Positions 54,601 through 58,532 of a stretch of DNA of 64,000 bases are shown piece after piece. Source of the DNA: Mesaphorura yosii (Eukaryota; Arthropoda; Collembola; Poduromorpha; Tullbergiidae). A program made the translations under genes and the position numbers. Numbering within the stretch: the first letter of the stretch is position 1; every line of letters begins with the position of its first letter. The DNA lies in the NCBI GenBank assembly GCA_009869945.1, contig WIXG01000010.1:496001-560000 (forward strand), given 5' to 3'. The notes under the pieces are model-generated. The model saw only the letters and a program-made list of their open reading frames with translations. It did no database searches and was not told the DNA's origin.

Positions 54601-57600
54601 AAATACTGGCTTCTTAATTTGGCGACTCGAGGCCAATCTCCTCTCTTTATGCATCTCTTTCACAATGCCTACTTTTATCTTTCTGTAGCACTGCACAGTT
54701 CAACTTGGTTTATTGTTTTTATTAAACAAAATATCATATCATTTGTGTATACATTAAGAACATGTCAAAAACTTGTACCAGTTCATGGTTAAAGATTCAA
54801 AAGAGAATACTATCGAAAGGAAGGTAATGTTATCGGGGGAATTTCAACATTACCTGCTTAACATCCTCCTTGAAGAGTTTCAAAGCAAGCCTTTGGTGCA
54901 GCTTCACTTTCTTTGTAGTCCATTTTTGTTCCAAGGTCCGATGTCGGGCAAGGATCTCATGAATGACATCTAGTACATGTTTTGCACCAGACGAATAATC
55001 AGCAGCCGGGTCCGAGTTTCGGATTAGACGCCCAACTTCGTCGACCTTCGACACAAAAACATAAGTCACAATTTTAGCATCCATTTAATTTCGCCAGCTT
55101 CTACTTTGATTGCTAGTTACAACTTTATGCGCAAGAATTTCCATTCCTGGTTGATTGCAAACGTGGACTAAATGATCCAGTTGATACAACAGCTTTTTGC
55201 TCGTACTGTGCACCTGTTTGAAAAGCAAGACAAGATTCAGCAAAACAGTCTATCAGTTAAGATTATGATAAATTGACATCGAACTTTGGAGAGATAGAGC
55301 TCCGCAGCATCGAAACTTGGTAACAGGAAGGAAGGTCGCTGCAGAAAGAGAAACCCCACACACAATACAAAGAGGAAGAGAGAAATCAGCAGTTAACCAC
55401 GAAACATTTGATTTGCATCAGAAATCAGCATTAATATGAAGCTATTATTGAAGCAGTATATAGCACATCAATCAAAACGCGAAATTGAACCAAGGAGTGA
55501 AAATGAAGCAAAGCAACGCCAATTGCCCACTTGCGGCAAATGCCGAAGACGTATACGCAAGCTGATCATGACGAAGACGCACCTCGGTGTATGCTTGACA
55601 CATCGACTCGTAGATTGTCTGATGCGAGTGAATGGACGTTTCCAAAACCGCTGCGTCCGTTGGTATGTTGACATTATCACAGGCCTGGCTCCAATTCACA
55701 ATCTTGTCGGCGTACTGCAAACACATCAACATTTATGATTCCAGCAGTCTTCGAGGATCTGAACTAGAGAAGATTAGATGCATGTAATCACCTGTTCAGC
55801 CTTTTGATGGAACGACACCGAAAGTGCGAGCAGCGTATTTCGTTCGTCAAGGGCACAGGTGAGCTCTTTCCATGCTTGATTAATTCTGCCACCCAAACTG
55901 CGAATATGTTGAGCTGCGTAGTGATTAGTTTCAACCATATGATTGGCCATCGCCAGAATCCGCTTGATGCTTACGAAGCCGTTCTGAAAATCATACATTT
56001 GATTTACATACGCCGTTATTAGAACAGGTTATGTTCTCTCAACGTCTTACCATGAGATTCACAGTAAATTGCTCATGGTCAGACTTGAGTCTTTTCGCAA
56101 CTTGGTGAGTTTGTCCGATCTCTACGTAAGTTGTCAGAAACGCGTCATGGCTATGTCGTATCCAATCCAGCATCTGCAAAATCATTTGAAAGTAAGATTA
56201 CACCTTGCTAAACTTATTGCAAATAGATTTTGTATAAAGTGTTAGCATGCTGAGGTAAGAAGGTGTGATGTTGAATTCAATTTCCTCTCATTAATATCCA
56301 TATAAAGCTAACAGCGACCTGGCAACTTGCAAAACTTGTGCCAAATGAAAAATAATTCCTCTGGTTTTCCTCACGAATACAGCATTTAAACGGTTCAACT
56401 ATTTAAATATTTTCCAATTTCTCCTGTGAAGAGAGAGAAAATGCCTTCCCTTGATGATAATAATGTTTACGTATTAGGAGCGATAGAAGTAAATCGGATT
56501 TACTCTAATTTCGTAAATATGAAAGTTATTAAATACCTAACTAGACATTCATGCGGAAAACCATTAATCACCAGAGGAATTTTTTTTCATTTTGCACAAG
56601 ACTTGCAAGTTACCAGGTAGCTGTTAGCTTTACATTGACATTAGCAGGTGAATCACTTACGAAATGTGAAGAAGGTAAATACTCAGAAGAAAGCTGTGAA
56701 TTAATGCCACAACATACCTTCTTACAGTCTTGTTCAAAATGTCTTAGCTGAAAGCACTGATCTAATTTCACTTGTTTTGCATGCCAAAGTTGCAGCAACT
56801 GTTCTTTGGAACCATGGATCTGCTCCACCATTTGCATTATTGTCGGGATGTTCGCCTGTTAAAGTAGACAATGACATTTTTGCAGCAGCATTTGGTAGTA
56901 CAGTAACGATGTGGTAGTGAGCACATACTTGCATGTCGGGATTCGATACAACGGAACTTGATGAGCTGCTGCGACCTGAATATCCTGAGTCGTATCCTGA
57001 GCTGCAGTTGCCGGTAGAGTCAACGCTCAACCTTTTGAGCAGGTCCTGACCCATGGCGTCCACGTCATCGAAAGGCGCTCGCAGGATCTTCTCTTTAATT
57101 TCTTCATGAGATTCCATGGCACGTTTCACGATGTTGACATCCTCCGCAAAGTCATTCCGAGTAATGTCCTCGCGCCAATCGTCGAGTCGATCCAGCAAAT
57201 CGCCCGCACACCATAAAAAGTTCTCAAGCGCCTGAAAAGAATCGAAAAGCATGATTTACATACACGTTTTTGGAAAATTTCACGGTTGGCCGCGTTCAAA
57301 GTGCAACTTACAATTCGCGAGTCAATCCACTGCTTGTGGTCGTACTGAAAGGAGCCGTCGAACTCTGTCGTGAGCTGAATAGAGTCTATTGATTTAAGGA
57401 GACAGTCAATGTTTACCATGGACGTCTGCAAAAAGAAAAGGCAAAGAATGAGACACCTCTAACGTTCCAACACTACCAACACTCTGAATGCAAATTGTGT
57501 GAAGTTCCGATTTCTAACACTTTTTACGTAAACAATGCTTCCAATTCGACCGTTTCGCAGATTTGAGAATGTGGGTTGGGTGAGAAAAAATATGTGTCCG

Positions 57601-58493
57601 GATTGGAGACCGGAAGGCTGGTTGCTCTAAATCTCAGCGTTTTGTCGGAAACGTTAAGCGATAAGGTACCACATGGCAAAGGAGCCCGAACTGGAAGAAA
57701 GTTCAGTGAAAGTTTAACCCGAAATTAATTTCAAAGGATTGATATAATTTCCGTCGCTTTTTCAAAGCAAGCCTAGCTTTTTTCTTGACTCGAAATTATT
57801 ATTGTTAACTTTTTCTACTTGAAAACCGTTGAAAGGCAAAAAAAAATTGTTCAGTCATCATTGCGAACTCTCGACAATGGGCGTGGGTGAGAACTGGACC
57901 AAACATTCATCGCTCGTTTCACTTTTAAACTCTCACAATAGAACGATAAATTAGAAATCGGTCGCAATTTTGATAAACGTTTTTCAGGAATCGTGAGTCG
58001 CAATTTTTCGCTATTCTTTGCATTCAGCATACCTCAAACTTATATTTATGGCTTCCCATGCTGGTTCGCTGCTTTTGCCAGAAATTGTCGGGCTTGATGA
58101 TGTAAACCAAATGGACAAATGTAGCAAAGTGTTCATTGAGTATCTTGAGAATAGGCTTGACACTGGACCATGTTCCTCCTCGCATGTCAATGATTACTGA
58201 GAATCCAATCGATCTGGTCTCCTCGCTGCAGGACAAATTACAATGCAAAATTTCACACGTTAAAATCATCAACACTTAAAGTGTCCACAGAAGTTGCGAC
58301 TTGAAGTTATTTACCTAGGAATTGAGAAAAGGTAATGAAGAAGTCTTTTCAAGTCTTCGGCGTGAGCTCTGTCACGCCTGGCACAAGTAGGAAACAAAAG
58401 TAAAGGTCCACCACGCTTGTCTCTTCCTCCATTTACGATCGCGATGCGGTCCTGCAGAAGCGAGAGAACGTCTTCTGCTCTCGGGCCGTCCAT
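494..58493 (-). CDS. trio: trio: TRIO/Kalirin/UNC-73-type dual RhoGEF, full-length form, 3' partial
   Basis: The 41 coding exons found by splice signals and phase give about 2,211 residues. Domain order with rough residues: SEC14/CRAL-TRIO 10-160, spectrin repeats 165-1215, DH1 1268-1450, PH1 1455-1590, SH3 1632-1695, linker, DH2 1953-2147, start of PH2 2148-2211 at the window edge. This order is diagnostic of the TRIO/Kalirin/UNC-73 family. In that family GEF1 activates Rac/RhoG and GEF2 activates RhoA, controlling actin in axon guidance and cell migration at the membrane. The DH core motifs [15 protein letters not shown] (GEF1) and [15 protein letters not shown] (GEF2) are intact, so both exchange modules look functional. 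The rest of PH2 and any C-terminal Ig or kinase part lie left of base 1, so presence of a kinase cannot be judged. Family assignment is seen directly from the protein; substrates are inferred from homologues. Confidence 0.97.
942..1112 (-). CDS. trio: trio exon 40: DH2 CR3 and C-terminal helix
   Basis: Begins [20 protein letters not shown] and ends [13 protein letters not shown]. The [12 protein letters not shown] helix and C.VP...NDMMN(V/L)GRLQGF are intact, so GEF2 should be catalytically competent, with RhoA as the inferred target. Acceptor TTTCAG, donor GTAAGT. Confidence 0.97.
1294..1350 (-). CDS. trio: trio exon 39: DH2
   Basis: Nineteen codons, [19 protein letters not shown], joining directly to VQRIMKYQ in exon 40. 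Acceptor GTTTAG, donor GTAAGT; phase 0. Confidence 0.96.
1656..1728 (-). CDS. trio: trio exon 38: DH2
   Basis: Encodes [20 protein letters not shown] then TYFE. Y(V/I).[16 protein letters not shown](F/Y)FE matches TRIO GEF2. Acceptor TTATAG, donor GTAAGT; ends phase 0. Confidence 0.96.
1957..2043 (-). CDS. trio: trio exon 37: DH2
   Basis: Encodes [20 protein letters not shown] then [30 protein letters not shown] is a near-exact family match. Phase 2 in and out, acceptor TTTACAG, donor GTAAGA. Confidence 0.96.
2129..2520 (-). CDS. trio: trio exon 36: start of second DH domain (GEF2)
   Basis: A 392-base exon. The first 65 residues are acidic and Ser-rich; then [20 protein letters not shown] begins DH2 with its CR1 glutamate, and [18 protein letters not shown] gives the next conserved helix. 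Acceptor ATTTCAG, donor GTAAGT, ends phase 2. Confidence 0.96.
2521..2918. other. trio intron 35
   Basis: AT-rich intron between exons 35 and 36 with acceptor ATTTCAG on the minus strand. I see nothing else in it. Confidence 0.8.
2919..3005 (-). CDS. trio: trio exon 35: short helical linker
   Basis: Twenty-nine codons: [20 protein letters not shown] then LERIVRERM. The [15 protein letters not shown] end matches the family helix ELV.AIE.LVK.K(M/L) that precedes DH2. Acceptor CTTTAG, donor GTTGGT (an overlapping GTTAAT would break the frame). Confidence 0.9.
3180..3446 (-). CDS. trio: trio exon 34: linker before GEF2
   Basis: Eighty-nine codons, beginning [20 protein letters not shown], with [16 protein letters not shown] near the end, equivalent to the PLPPPM motif of vertebrate TRIO/KALRN. 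Ser/Thr and acid rich, probably disordered. Acceptor TTTGCAG, donor GTAAGT; phase 0 in and out. It accepts either exon 33 or the alternative first exon at 4586-5242. Confidence 0.93.
3447..4585. other. trio intron sequence between alternative exon C and exon 34
   Basis: Contains imperfect short iterations such as TTGACTTGGACTTGAACC near 3622, and a hairpin-like pair of CTGGTTG / CAACCAG near 3886-3904. No coding exon seen on either strand. Confidence 0.7.
4586..5242 (-). CDS. trio: candidate trio alternative first exon C (GEF2-only isoform)
   Basis: A 219-codon open stretch beginning [20 protein letters not shown], ending [12 protein letters not shown] at donor GAG|GTATCT in phase 0, which fits exon 34 (phase 0). 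In-frame TGA upstream of the ATG argues for a first exon. It is Ser/Gly/Lys-rich and includes the dipeptide run [13 protein letters not shown]; mostly disordered, with a more ordered-looking end ([17 protein letters not shown]). The isoform would be DH2-PH2 only, like GEF2-only UNC-73 or Duet/p63RhoGEF-type products. Leader function unknown. Confidence 0.7.
5243..9603. other. trio intron sequence upstream of alternative exon C
   Basis: About 4.4 kb between exon 33 and alternative exon C. It should hold the 5' leader and promoter of isoform C, just right of 5242, but no clear TATA box is visible there on the minus strand. The plus-strand ORFs (for example 5362-5712) have no recognisable features. 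A perfect inverted repeat lies at 8362-8407. Confidence 0.65.
8362..8407. repeat. perfect 19-base inverted repeat (hairpin)
   Basis: Left arm ATTATCGTCATCATAGCAG (8362-8380), eight-base loop GCAGTAAT, right arm CTGCTATGATGACGATAAT (8389-8407), a perfect complement. After a 6 x 4 internal loop, CTAG at 8352-8355 and 8412-8415 could extend the stem. Lies in a trio intron. Confidence 0.95.
9604..9715 (-). CDS. trio: trio exon 33: basic [11 protein letters not shown] linker
   Basis: Encodes [20 protein letters not shown] then [17 protein letters not shown]. It corresponds to the RKWLTSPVRRLSSGK block of vertebrate TRIO and Kalirin, a conserved basic stretch between SH3 and GEF2. Phase 2 in, phase 0 out, donor GTAAGT. 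It is the only one of the three frames free of stops. Confidence 0.93.
9716..10674. other. trio intron 32
   Basis: Intron between exons 32 and 33, donor GTAAGTA and acceptor TGTGCAG on the minus strand. AT-rich; no other exon with correct phase seen. Confidence 0.75.
10675..10759 (-). CDS. trio: trio exon 32: small linker exon after SH3
   Basis: An 85-base exon too short to show as an ORF. It was found because exon 31 ends in phase 1 and exon 33 starts in phase 2, requiring a bridging exon whose length is one more than a multiple of three. It encodes [20 protein letters not shown] then VSKRRVFSG. Acceptor TGAATTGCAG and strong donor GTAAGTA; the split GG|A gives Gly before KWLPPP. The Ser-rich text followed by SP-x-x-KRR resembles the SPGPKR segment before RKWL in vertebrate TRIO. 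Confidence 0.88.
10760..11159. other. trio intron sequence between alternative exon B and exon 32
   Basis: Four hundred bases ending in acceptor TGAATTGCAG. Nothing else recognised. Confidence 0.7.
11160..11280 (-). CDS. trio: candidate trio alternative first exon B (GEF2 isoform)
   Basis: Forty codons plus one base: [20 protein letters not shown] then [20 protein letters not shown], ending at donor G|GTGATG in phase 1, the phase in which exon 32 (10759) begins. An in-frame TAA lies eight codons upstream of the ATG. The resulting protein would lack SH3 and run from this basic, amphipathic-looking leader into DSGSSAEG and KWLPPP. The ORF is too short to stand out on its own; phase match and codon make-up support it. 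Confidence 0.6.
11281..20253. other. long trio intron sequence downstream of SH3 exon
   Basis: About 9 kb with only short ORFs on both strands, none resembling a known domain. It should contain the promoter of isoform B just right of 11280. A plus-strand TATAAAA near 15352 is followed by CTCGCTCTCGCTC (GAGA-type repeats) but no gene follows. Confidence 0.6.
20254..20479 (-). CDS. trio: trio exon 31: SH3 domain
   Basis: Encodes [44 protein letters not shown] and [12 protein letters not shown], a complete SH3 of about 62 residues. The usual ALYDY start is VLNDYSAV and the GxxP turn is GLVP, both typical of this family's first SH3. Acceptor TTCTGCAG; ends phase 1 at GTAAGA. Either exon 30 or the alternative first exon at 23443-23640 can precede it in frame. 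Confidence 0.95.
20480..23442. other. trio intron between alternative exon A and SH3 exon
   Basis: About 3 kb, no further exon recognised on either strand. Confidence 0.65.
23443..23640 (-). CDS. trio: candidate trio alternative first exon A (SH3-GEF2 isoform)
   Basis: An ATG at 23640 begins [20 protein letters not shown], continues [28 protein letters not shown], and ends SAAAQ at donor CAG|GTAATG in phase 0, exactly what the SH3 exon needs. An in-frame TGA lies just upstream, supporting a first exon. An AG at 23675-23676 could instead make it a cassette exon between exons 30 and 31, but its pyrimidine tract is poor. The isoform would be SH3-DH2-PH2 with a basic, Ser-rich leader. I do not recognise a domain; the KISLPWFRQ and ARQHTID segments look conserved. 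Confidence 0.68.
28343..28357 (+). repeat. (CAG)5 microsatellite
   Basis: Five uninterrupted CAG units in intron sequence. Confidence 0.9.
31738..31754. repeat. perfect 8-base inverted repeat
   Basis: GAGTCGAC and GTCGACTC separated by a single A, in the long intron between exons 30 and 31. Could be a binding site for a dimeric factor or chance. Confidence 0.85.
35904..36009 (-). CDS. trio: trio exon 30: acidic Ser/Gly linker before SH3
   Basis: Encodes [20 protein letters not shown] then [15 protein letters not shown]. It is acidic and likely disordered. Phase 2 in, phase 0 out, donor GTAAGC; it joins the SH3 exon (phase 0) across a 15.4 kb gap, the largest in the gene. Confidence 0.88.
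36134..36273 (-). CDS. trio: trio exon 29: PH1 C-terminal helix
   Basis: Encodes [20 protein letters not shown], the long helix ending PH1 (W...LREVIQE), then a Ser/Arg-rich stretch, [15 protein letters not shown], leading into the linker. Ends phase 2 at donor GTACAT. Confidence 0.94.
36348..36449 (-). CDS. trio: trio exon 28: PH1
   Basis: Thirty-four codons: [20 protein letters not shown] then [14 protein letters not shown]. The LG(V/L)TE.IE.D.CKFA.W.GR.P..D..IV.K pattern is the middle of PH1. Acceptor AACGCAG, donor GTACGT. Confidence 0.95.
36520..36780 (-). CDS. trio: trio exon 27: end of DH1 and start of PH1
   Basis: Starts [20 protein letters not shown] (C-terminal DH helix) and continues into PH strands [40 protein letters not shown] and KYIYKAKLL. 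The PH1 domain assists exchange and membrane placement in TRIO. Donor GTAAGA, phase 0. Confidence 0.96.
36840..37064 (-). CDS. trio: trio exon 26: first DH domain (GEF1), CR3
   Basis: Encodes [20 protein letters not shown] and [20 protein letters not shown]. The second is the DH conserved region 3 helix, intact, that packs against the GTPase. Acceptor GTTTAG, donor GTACGC; phase 0. Confidence 0.97.
37128..37371 (-). CDS. trio: trio exon 25: first DH domain (GEF1), CR1
   Basis: Encodes [20 protein letters not shown] and [20 protein letters not shown], then [16 protein letters not shown]. This holds conserved region 1 of the Dbl-homology fold, with the glutamate of TERSYVKDL that contacts the GTPase switch regions, and most of CR2. 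Acceptor TTTCCAG, donor GTACGC. Confidence 0.97.
37447..37602 (-). CDS. trio: trio exon 24: linker into first DH domain
   Basis: Begins [20 protein letters not shown] and ends [11 protein letters not shown]. It is a polar, charged linker between the spectrin array and GEF1; the final RKRRRE|FIM junction is the family's RRKEFIM start of DH1. Phase 2 in and out, donor GTAGGC. Confidence 0.92.
37676..37821 (-). CDS. trio: trio exon 23: last spectrin repeat
   Basis: Begins [20 protein letters not shown] and continues [20 protein letters not shown], ending in [18 protein letters not shown]....GH.HA..IKK.V..VD.RY.DFS.RM.KYR is the last repeat before GEF1 in TRIO. Ends phase 2 at GTAGGT. Confidence 0.96.
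37906..38041 (-). CDS. trio: trio exon 22: spectrin repeat
   Basis: Encodes [20 protein letters not shown] then [25 protein letters not shown](I/L)(D/E)WIHD.G.FYLSTHT is a strong match. Starts phase 2, ends phase 0 at donor GTTAGT. Confidence 0.95.
38112..38214 (-). CDS. trio: trio exon 21: spectrin repeat
   Basis: Contains [20 protein letters not shown] and [14 protein letters not shown], matching the ENRV..YW..RK..LDQC.QYV.FE landmark. Ends in phase 2 (TG|), so the split codon with exon 22 is Trp; I recall vertebrate homologues having Arg here. Donor GTGAGA. Confidence 0.93.
38457..38567 (-). CDS. trio: trio exon 20: spectrin repeat
   Basis: Encodes [20 protein letters not shown] and ends [13 protein letters not shown]; the C(T)xAR..A..FLK...R pattern matches the family. 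The acceptor is TTATTAAG, phase 1 in and phase 1 out, donor GTAAGA. Confidence 0.9.
38648..38816 (-). CDS. trio: trio exon 19: spectrin repeat
   Basis: Begins [19 protein letters not shown], ends [14 protein letters not shown]; the VCSVL(D/E)SLE.EYKR(D/E)ED and KH.EQKEAF.KAC motifs identify it. A Ser-rich loop ([10 protein letters not shown]) lies between. Ends in phase 1 at donor GTAAGA. Confidence 0.95.
38895..39086 (-). CDS. trio: trio exon 18: spectrin repeat
   Basis: Sixty-four codons with [20 protein letters not shown] and [20 protein letters not shown], ending FYKTAEQ. A.L..NHYD...I......V...W..L....E.R.KL...S..FYKT.EQ is the expected family repeat. Acceptor TTCTAG, donor GTCAGT. Confidence 0.95.
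39328..39447 (-). CDS. trio: trio exon 17: spectrin repeat
   Basis: Forty codons, beginning [20 protein letters not shown] then [15 protein letters not shown]. The WIRNGE.ML......SSLQEAEQ block is near identical across the family. Acceptor GTGCAG, donor GTAAGT. Confidence 0.96.
39448..42407. other. trio intron 16
   Basis: About 3 kb within the spectrin-repeat region. Scattered ORFs up to 128 codons on both strands lack any domain or codon signal. Nothing else seen. Confidence 0.65.
42408..42590 (-). CDS. trio: trio exon 16: spectrin repeat
   Basis: Sixty-one codons, including [20 protein letters not shown] and [21 protein letters not shown](L/V)HEK is strongly conserved in TRIO. Acceptor TTTTCAG, donor GTAAGT; phase 0. 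Confidence 0.95.
42705..42878 (-). CDS. trio: trio exon 15: spectrin repeat
   Basis: Fifty-eight codons, beginning [20 protein letters not shown] and ending [10 protein letters not shown]. The W.(D/E).L.......D(L/T)...E..L..H pattern and QKGQEL match the vertebrate repeat. Acceptor AAAATAG, donor GTATGA. Confidence 0.92.
42879..43403. other. trio intron 14
   Basis: 525 bases between exons 14 and 15, with a short GC alternation near 43160. No exon seen. Confidence 0.75.
43404..43575 (-). CDS. trio: trio exon 14: spectrin repeat
   Basis: Begins in phase 2 (AG|G, Arg) with [20 protein letters not shown] and contains [20 protein letters not shown], a strong TRIO repeat landmark. The acceptor TGTAAAAG is purine-rich for its last bases. 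Donor GTAATT, ending in phase 0. Confidence 0.92.
43669..43838 (-). CDS. trio: trio exon 13: spectrin repeat
   Basis: 170 bases beginning [20 protein letters not shown] and ending [13 protein letters not shown], the GEGxxLIQxLR motif of the family. It starts in phase 0 and ends in phase 2 at donor GTAAGA. It is separated from exon 12 by the 8.4 kb intron. Confidence 0.92.
45328..45350. repeat. perfect 11-base inverted repeat
   Basis: GAACATGTTTT and AAAACATGTTC separated by one G, in intron 12. The core GAACATGTTT resembles dimeric receptor half-sites, but that is only a resemblance. Confidence 0.85.
46764..46777. repeat. alternating CG palindrome
   Basis: CACGCGCGCGCGTG, a 14-base self-complementary CG-alternating tract inside an AT-rich intron, of a kind able to adopt Z-DNA. 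Confidence 0.85.
52281..52472 (-). CDS. trio: trio exon 12: spectrin repeat
   Basis: Sixty-four codons, with [20 protein letters not shown] then [27 protein letters not shown] is almost identical to the TRIO family block. The donor is ambiguous, GTTGGT or GTGAAT four bases later; phase 0 supports the first. Confidence 0.94.
52473..54252. other. trio intron 11
   Basis: About 1.8 kb; a (GT)6 microsatellite lies at 52786-52798. ORFs at 53553-53904 overlap on both strands without domain features. Confidence 0.65.
52786..52798 (+). repeat. (GT)6 microsatellite
   Basis: Short GT run in intron 11. Confidence 0.9.
54253..54375 (-). CDS. trio: trio exon 11: spectrin repeat
   Basis: Forty-one codons, beginning [20 protein letters not shown]. 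The VL(D/E)W(I/L)..HGE.FL.K..G(V/I)G pattern matches the repeat following exon 10. Acceptor TTTCAG, donor GTAATT; phase 0. Confidence 0.95.
54376..54853. other. trio intron 10
   Basis: 478 bases between exons 10 and 11. The plus-strand ORF running from exon 11 into it is a shadow. Nothing recognised. Confidence 0.75.
54854..55045 (-). CDS. trio: trio exon 10: spectrin repeat
   Basis: Sixty-four codons, including [19 protein letters not shown] and [20 protein letters not shown]. The HVLDVIHE and K(V/L)RLHQRL motifs match TRIO closely. The acceptor is GTGTCGAAG, unusual because the base before AG is A rather than a pyrimidine, but phase and homology fix it. Donor GTAATG. Confidence 0.93.
55121..55213 (-). 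CDS. trio: trio exon 9: spectrin repeat linker
   Basis: Thirty-one codons: [20 protein letters not shown] then [11 protein letters not shown]. It corresponds to the segment with GKSLLDKLQ in vertebrate TRIO. Donor taken as GTAACT, which keeps phase 0 and is better than the overlapping GTTGTA three bases earlier. Confidence 0.85.
55214..55582. other. trio intron 8 with possible cassette exon
   Basis: 369 bases between exons 8 and 9. It includes a pyrimidine-rich acceptor (TCTTTCTGCAG ending at 55339) followed by an open phase-0 stretch; see findings. Confidence 0.6.
55583..55714 (-). CDS. trio: trio exon 8: spectrin repeat
   Basis: Forty-four codons, beginning [20 protein letters not shown] and ending [11 protein letters not shown], in register with the vertebrate repeat that follows exon 7. 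Acceptor TTTGCAG, donor GTGCGT; phase 0. Confidence 0.93.
55792..55983 (-). CDS. trio: trio exon 7: spectrin repeat
   Basis: Sixty-four codons, with NRxxxxAN-like [19 protein letters not shown] and [20 protein letters not shown]. The final motif (DER..LL..S..FH.KAEQ) is a repeating TRIO spectrin landmark. Exons 7, 10, 12, 18 and 41 are all exactly 192 bases, in the spectrin region reflecting repeat periodicity. Donor GTGATT. Confidence 0.94.
56051..56173 (-). CDS. trio: trio exon 6: spectrin repeat
   Basis: Forty-one codons, beginning [20 protein letters not shown], the expected continuation after the exon 5 helix (DWI...F...Y.EIG). Acceptor TTTTGCAG, donor GTAAGA; phase 0 on both sides. Confidence 0.94.
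56174..56717. other. trio intron 5
   Basis: 544 bases of AT-rich intron, donor GTATGT and acceptor TTTTGCAG on the minus strand. Nothing else seen. Confidence 0.75.
56718..56855 (-). CDS. trio: trio exon 5: spectrin repeat
   Basis: Forty-six codons, beginning [20 protein letters not shown] and containing [21 protein letters not shown]. The W..(R/K)..KLDQC.QLR.FE.D pattern recurs in each TRIO spectrin-repeat pair. Acceptor TTAACAG, donor GTATGT; phase 0 both ends. Confidence 0.94.
56929..57231 (-). CDS. trio: trio exon 4: first spectrin repeat with Ser-rich insert
   Basis: A 101-codon helical segment beginning [19 protein letters not shown] and including [20 protein letters not shown], matching spectrin repeat 1 of TRIO. 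It ends in a Ser/Gly/Tyr-rich stretch of about 25 residues ([15 protein letters not shown]) that is probably a disordered loop between helices. Donor GTATGT, phase 0. Confidence 0.93.
57312..57425 (-). CDS. trio: trio exon 3: end of SEC14 domain
   Basis: Thirty-eight codons, beginning [19 protein letters not shown] and including [18 protein letters not shown]. The EFDG...YxHxxWI block closes the SEC14 domain and leads into the first spectrin repeat. Acceptor TTTTGCAG, donor GTAAGT; phase 0 on both sides. Confidence 0.95.
57426..58032. other. trio intron 2
   Basis: 607 bases between exons 2 and 3, with short poly-A/T runs. Nothing else seen. Confidence 0.75.
58033..58225 (-). CDS. trio: trio exon 2: core of SEC14/CRAL-TRIO domain
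   Basis: Encodes [19 protein letters not shown] and [16 protein letters not shown]. The IIDMRG and [12 protein letters not shown] blocks are the strongest SEC14 signatures of this family. The domain is thought to bind phosphoinositides or target the protein to membranes. Acceptor CTGCAG and donor GTATGC; 193 bases, phase 2 to phase 0. Confidence 0.95.
58315..58493 (-). CDS. trio: trio exon 1: N-terminus and start of SEC14 domain
   Basis: Starts [19 protein letters not shown] and contains the family hallmark [11 protein letters not shown] followed by an arginine-rich segment. The protein has almost nothing before the SEC14 domain, whereas vertebrate TRIO has a low-complexity leader. The start is supported by an in-frame upstream stop. 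It ends in phase 2 at donor GGTAAAT; the split codon gives SIPS|EE with exon 2. Confidence 0.92.
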
Positions 58494-58532
58494 TTTGAGA
58501 TTGTGCTTCTTAACTGTTCAGCTGCATTAGAT
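58494..58532 (-). other. trio: 5' UTR part of trio coding exon 1, preceded by a splice acceptor
   Basis: Read on the minus strand, TTTGCAG ends at 58533 and is followed by 39 bases up to the ATG at 58493. A TGA in frame with that ATG lies in this short leader, so the ATG is the first possible start in this exon. The acceptor implies at least one upstream non-coding exon, to the right, which I could not locate. Confidence 0.55.
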
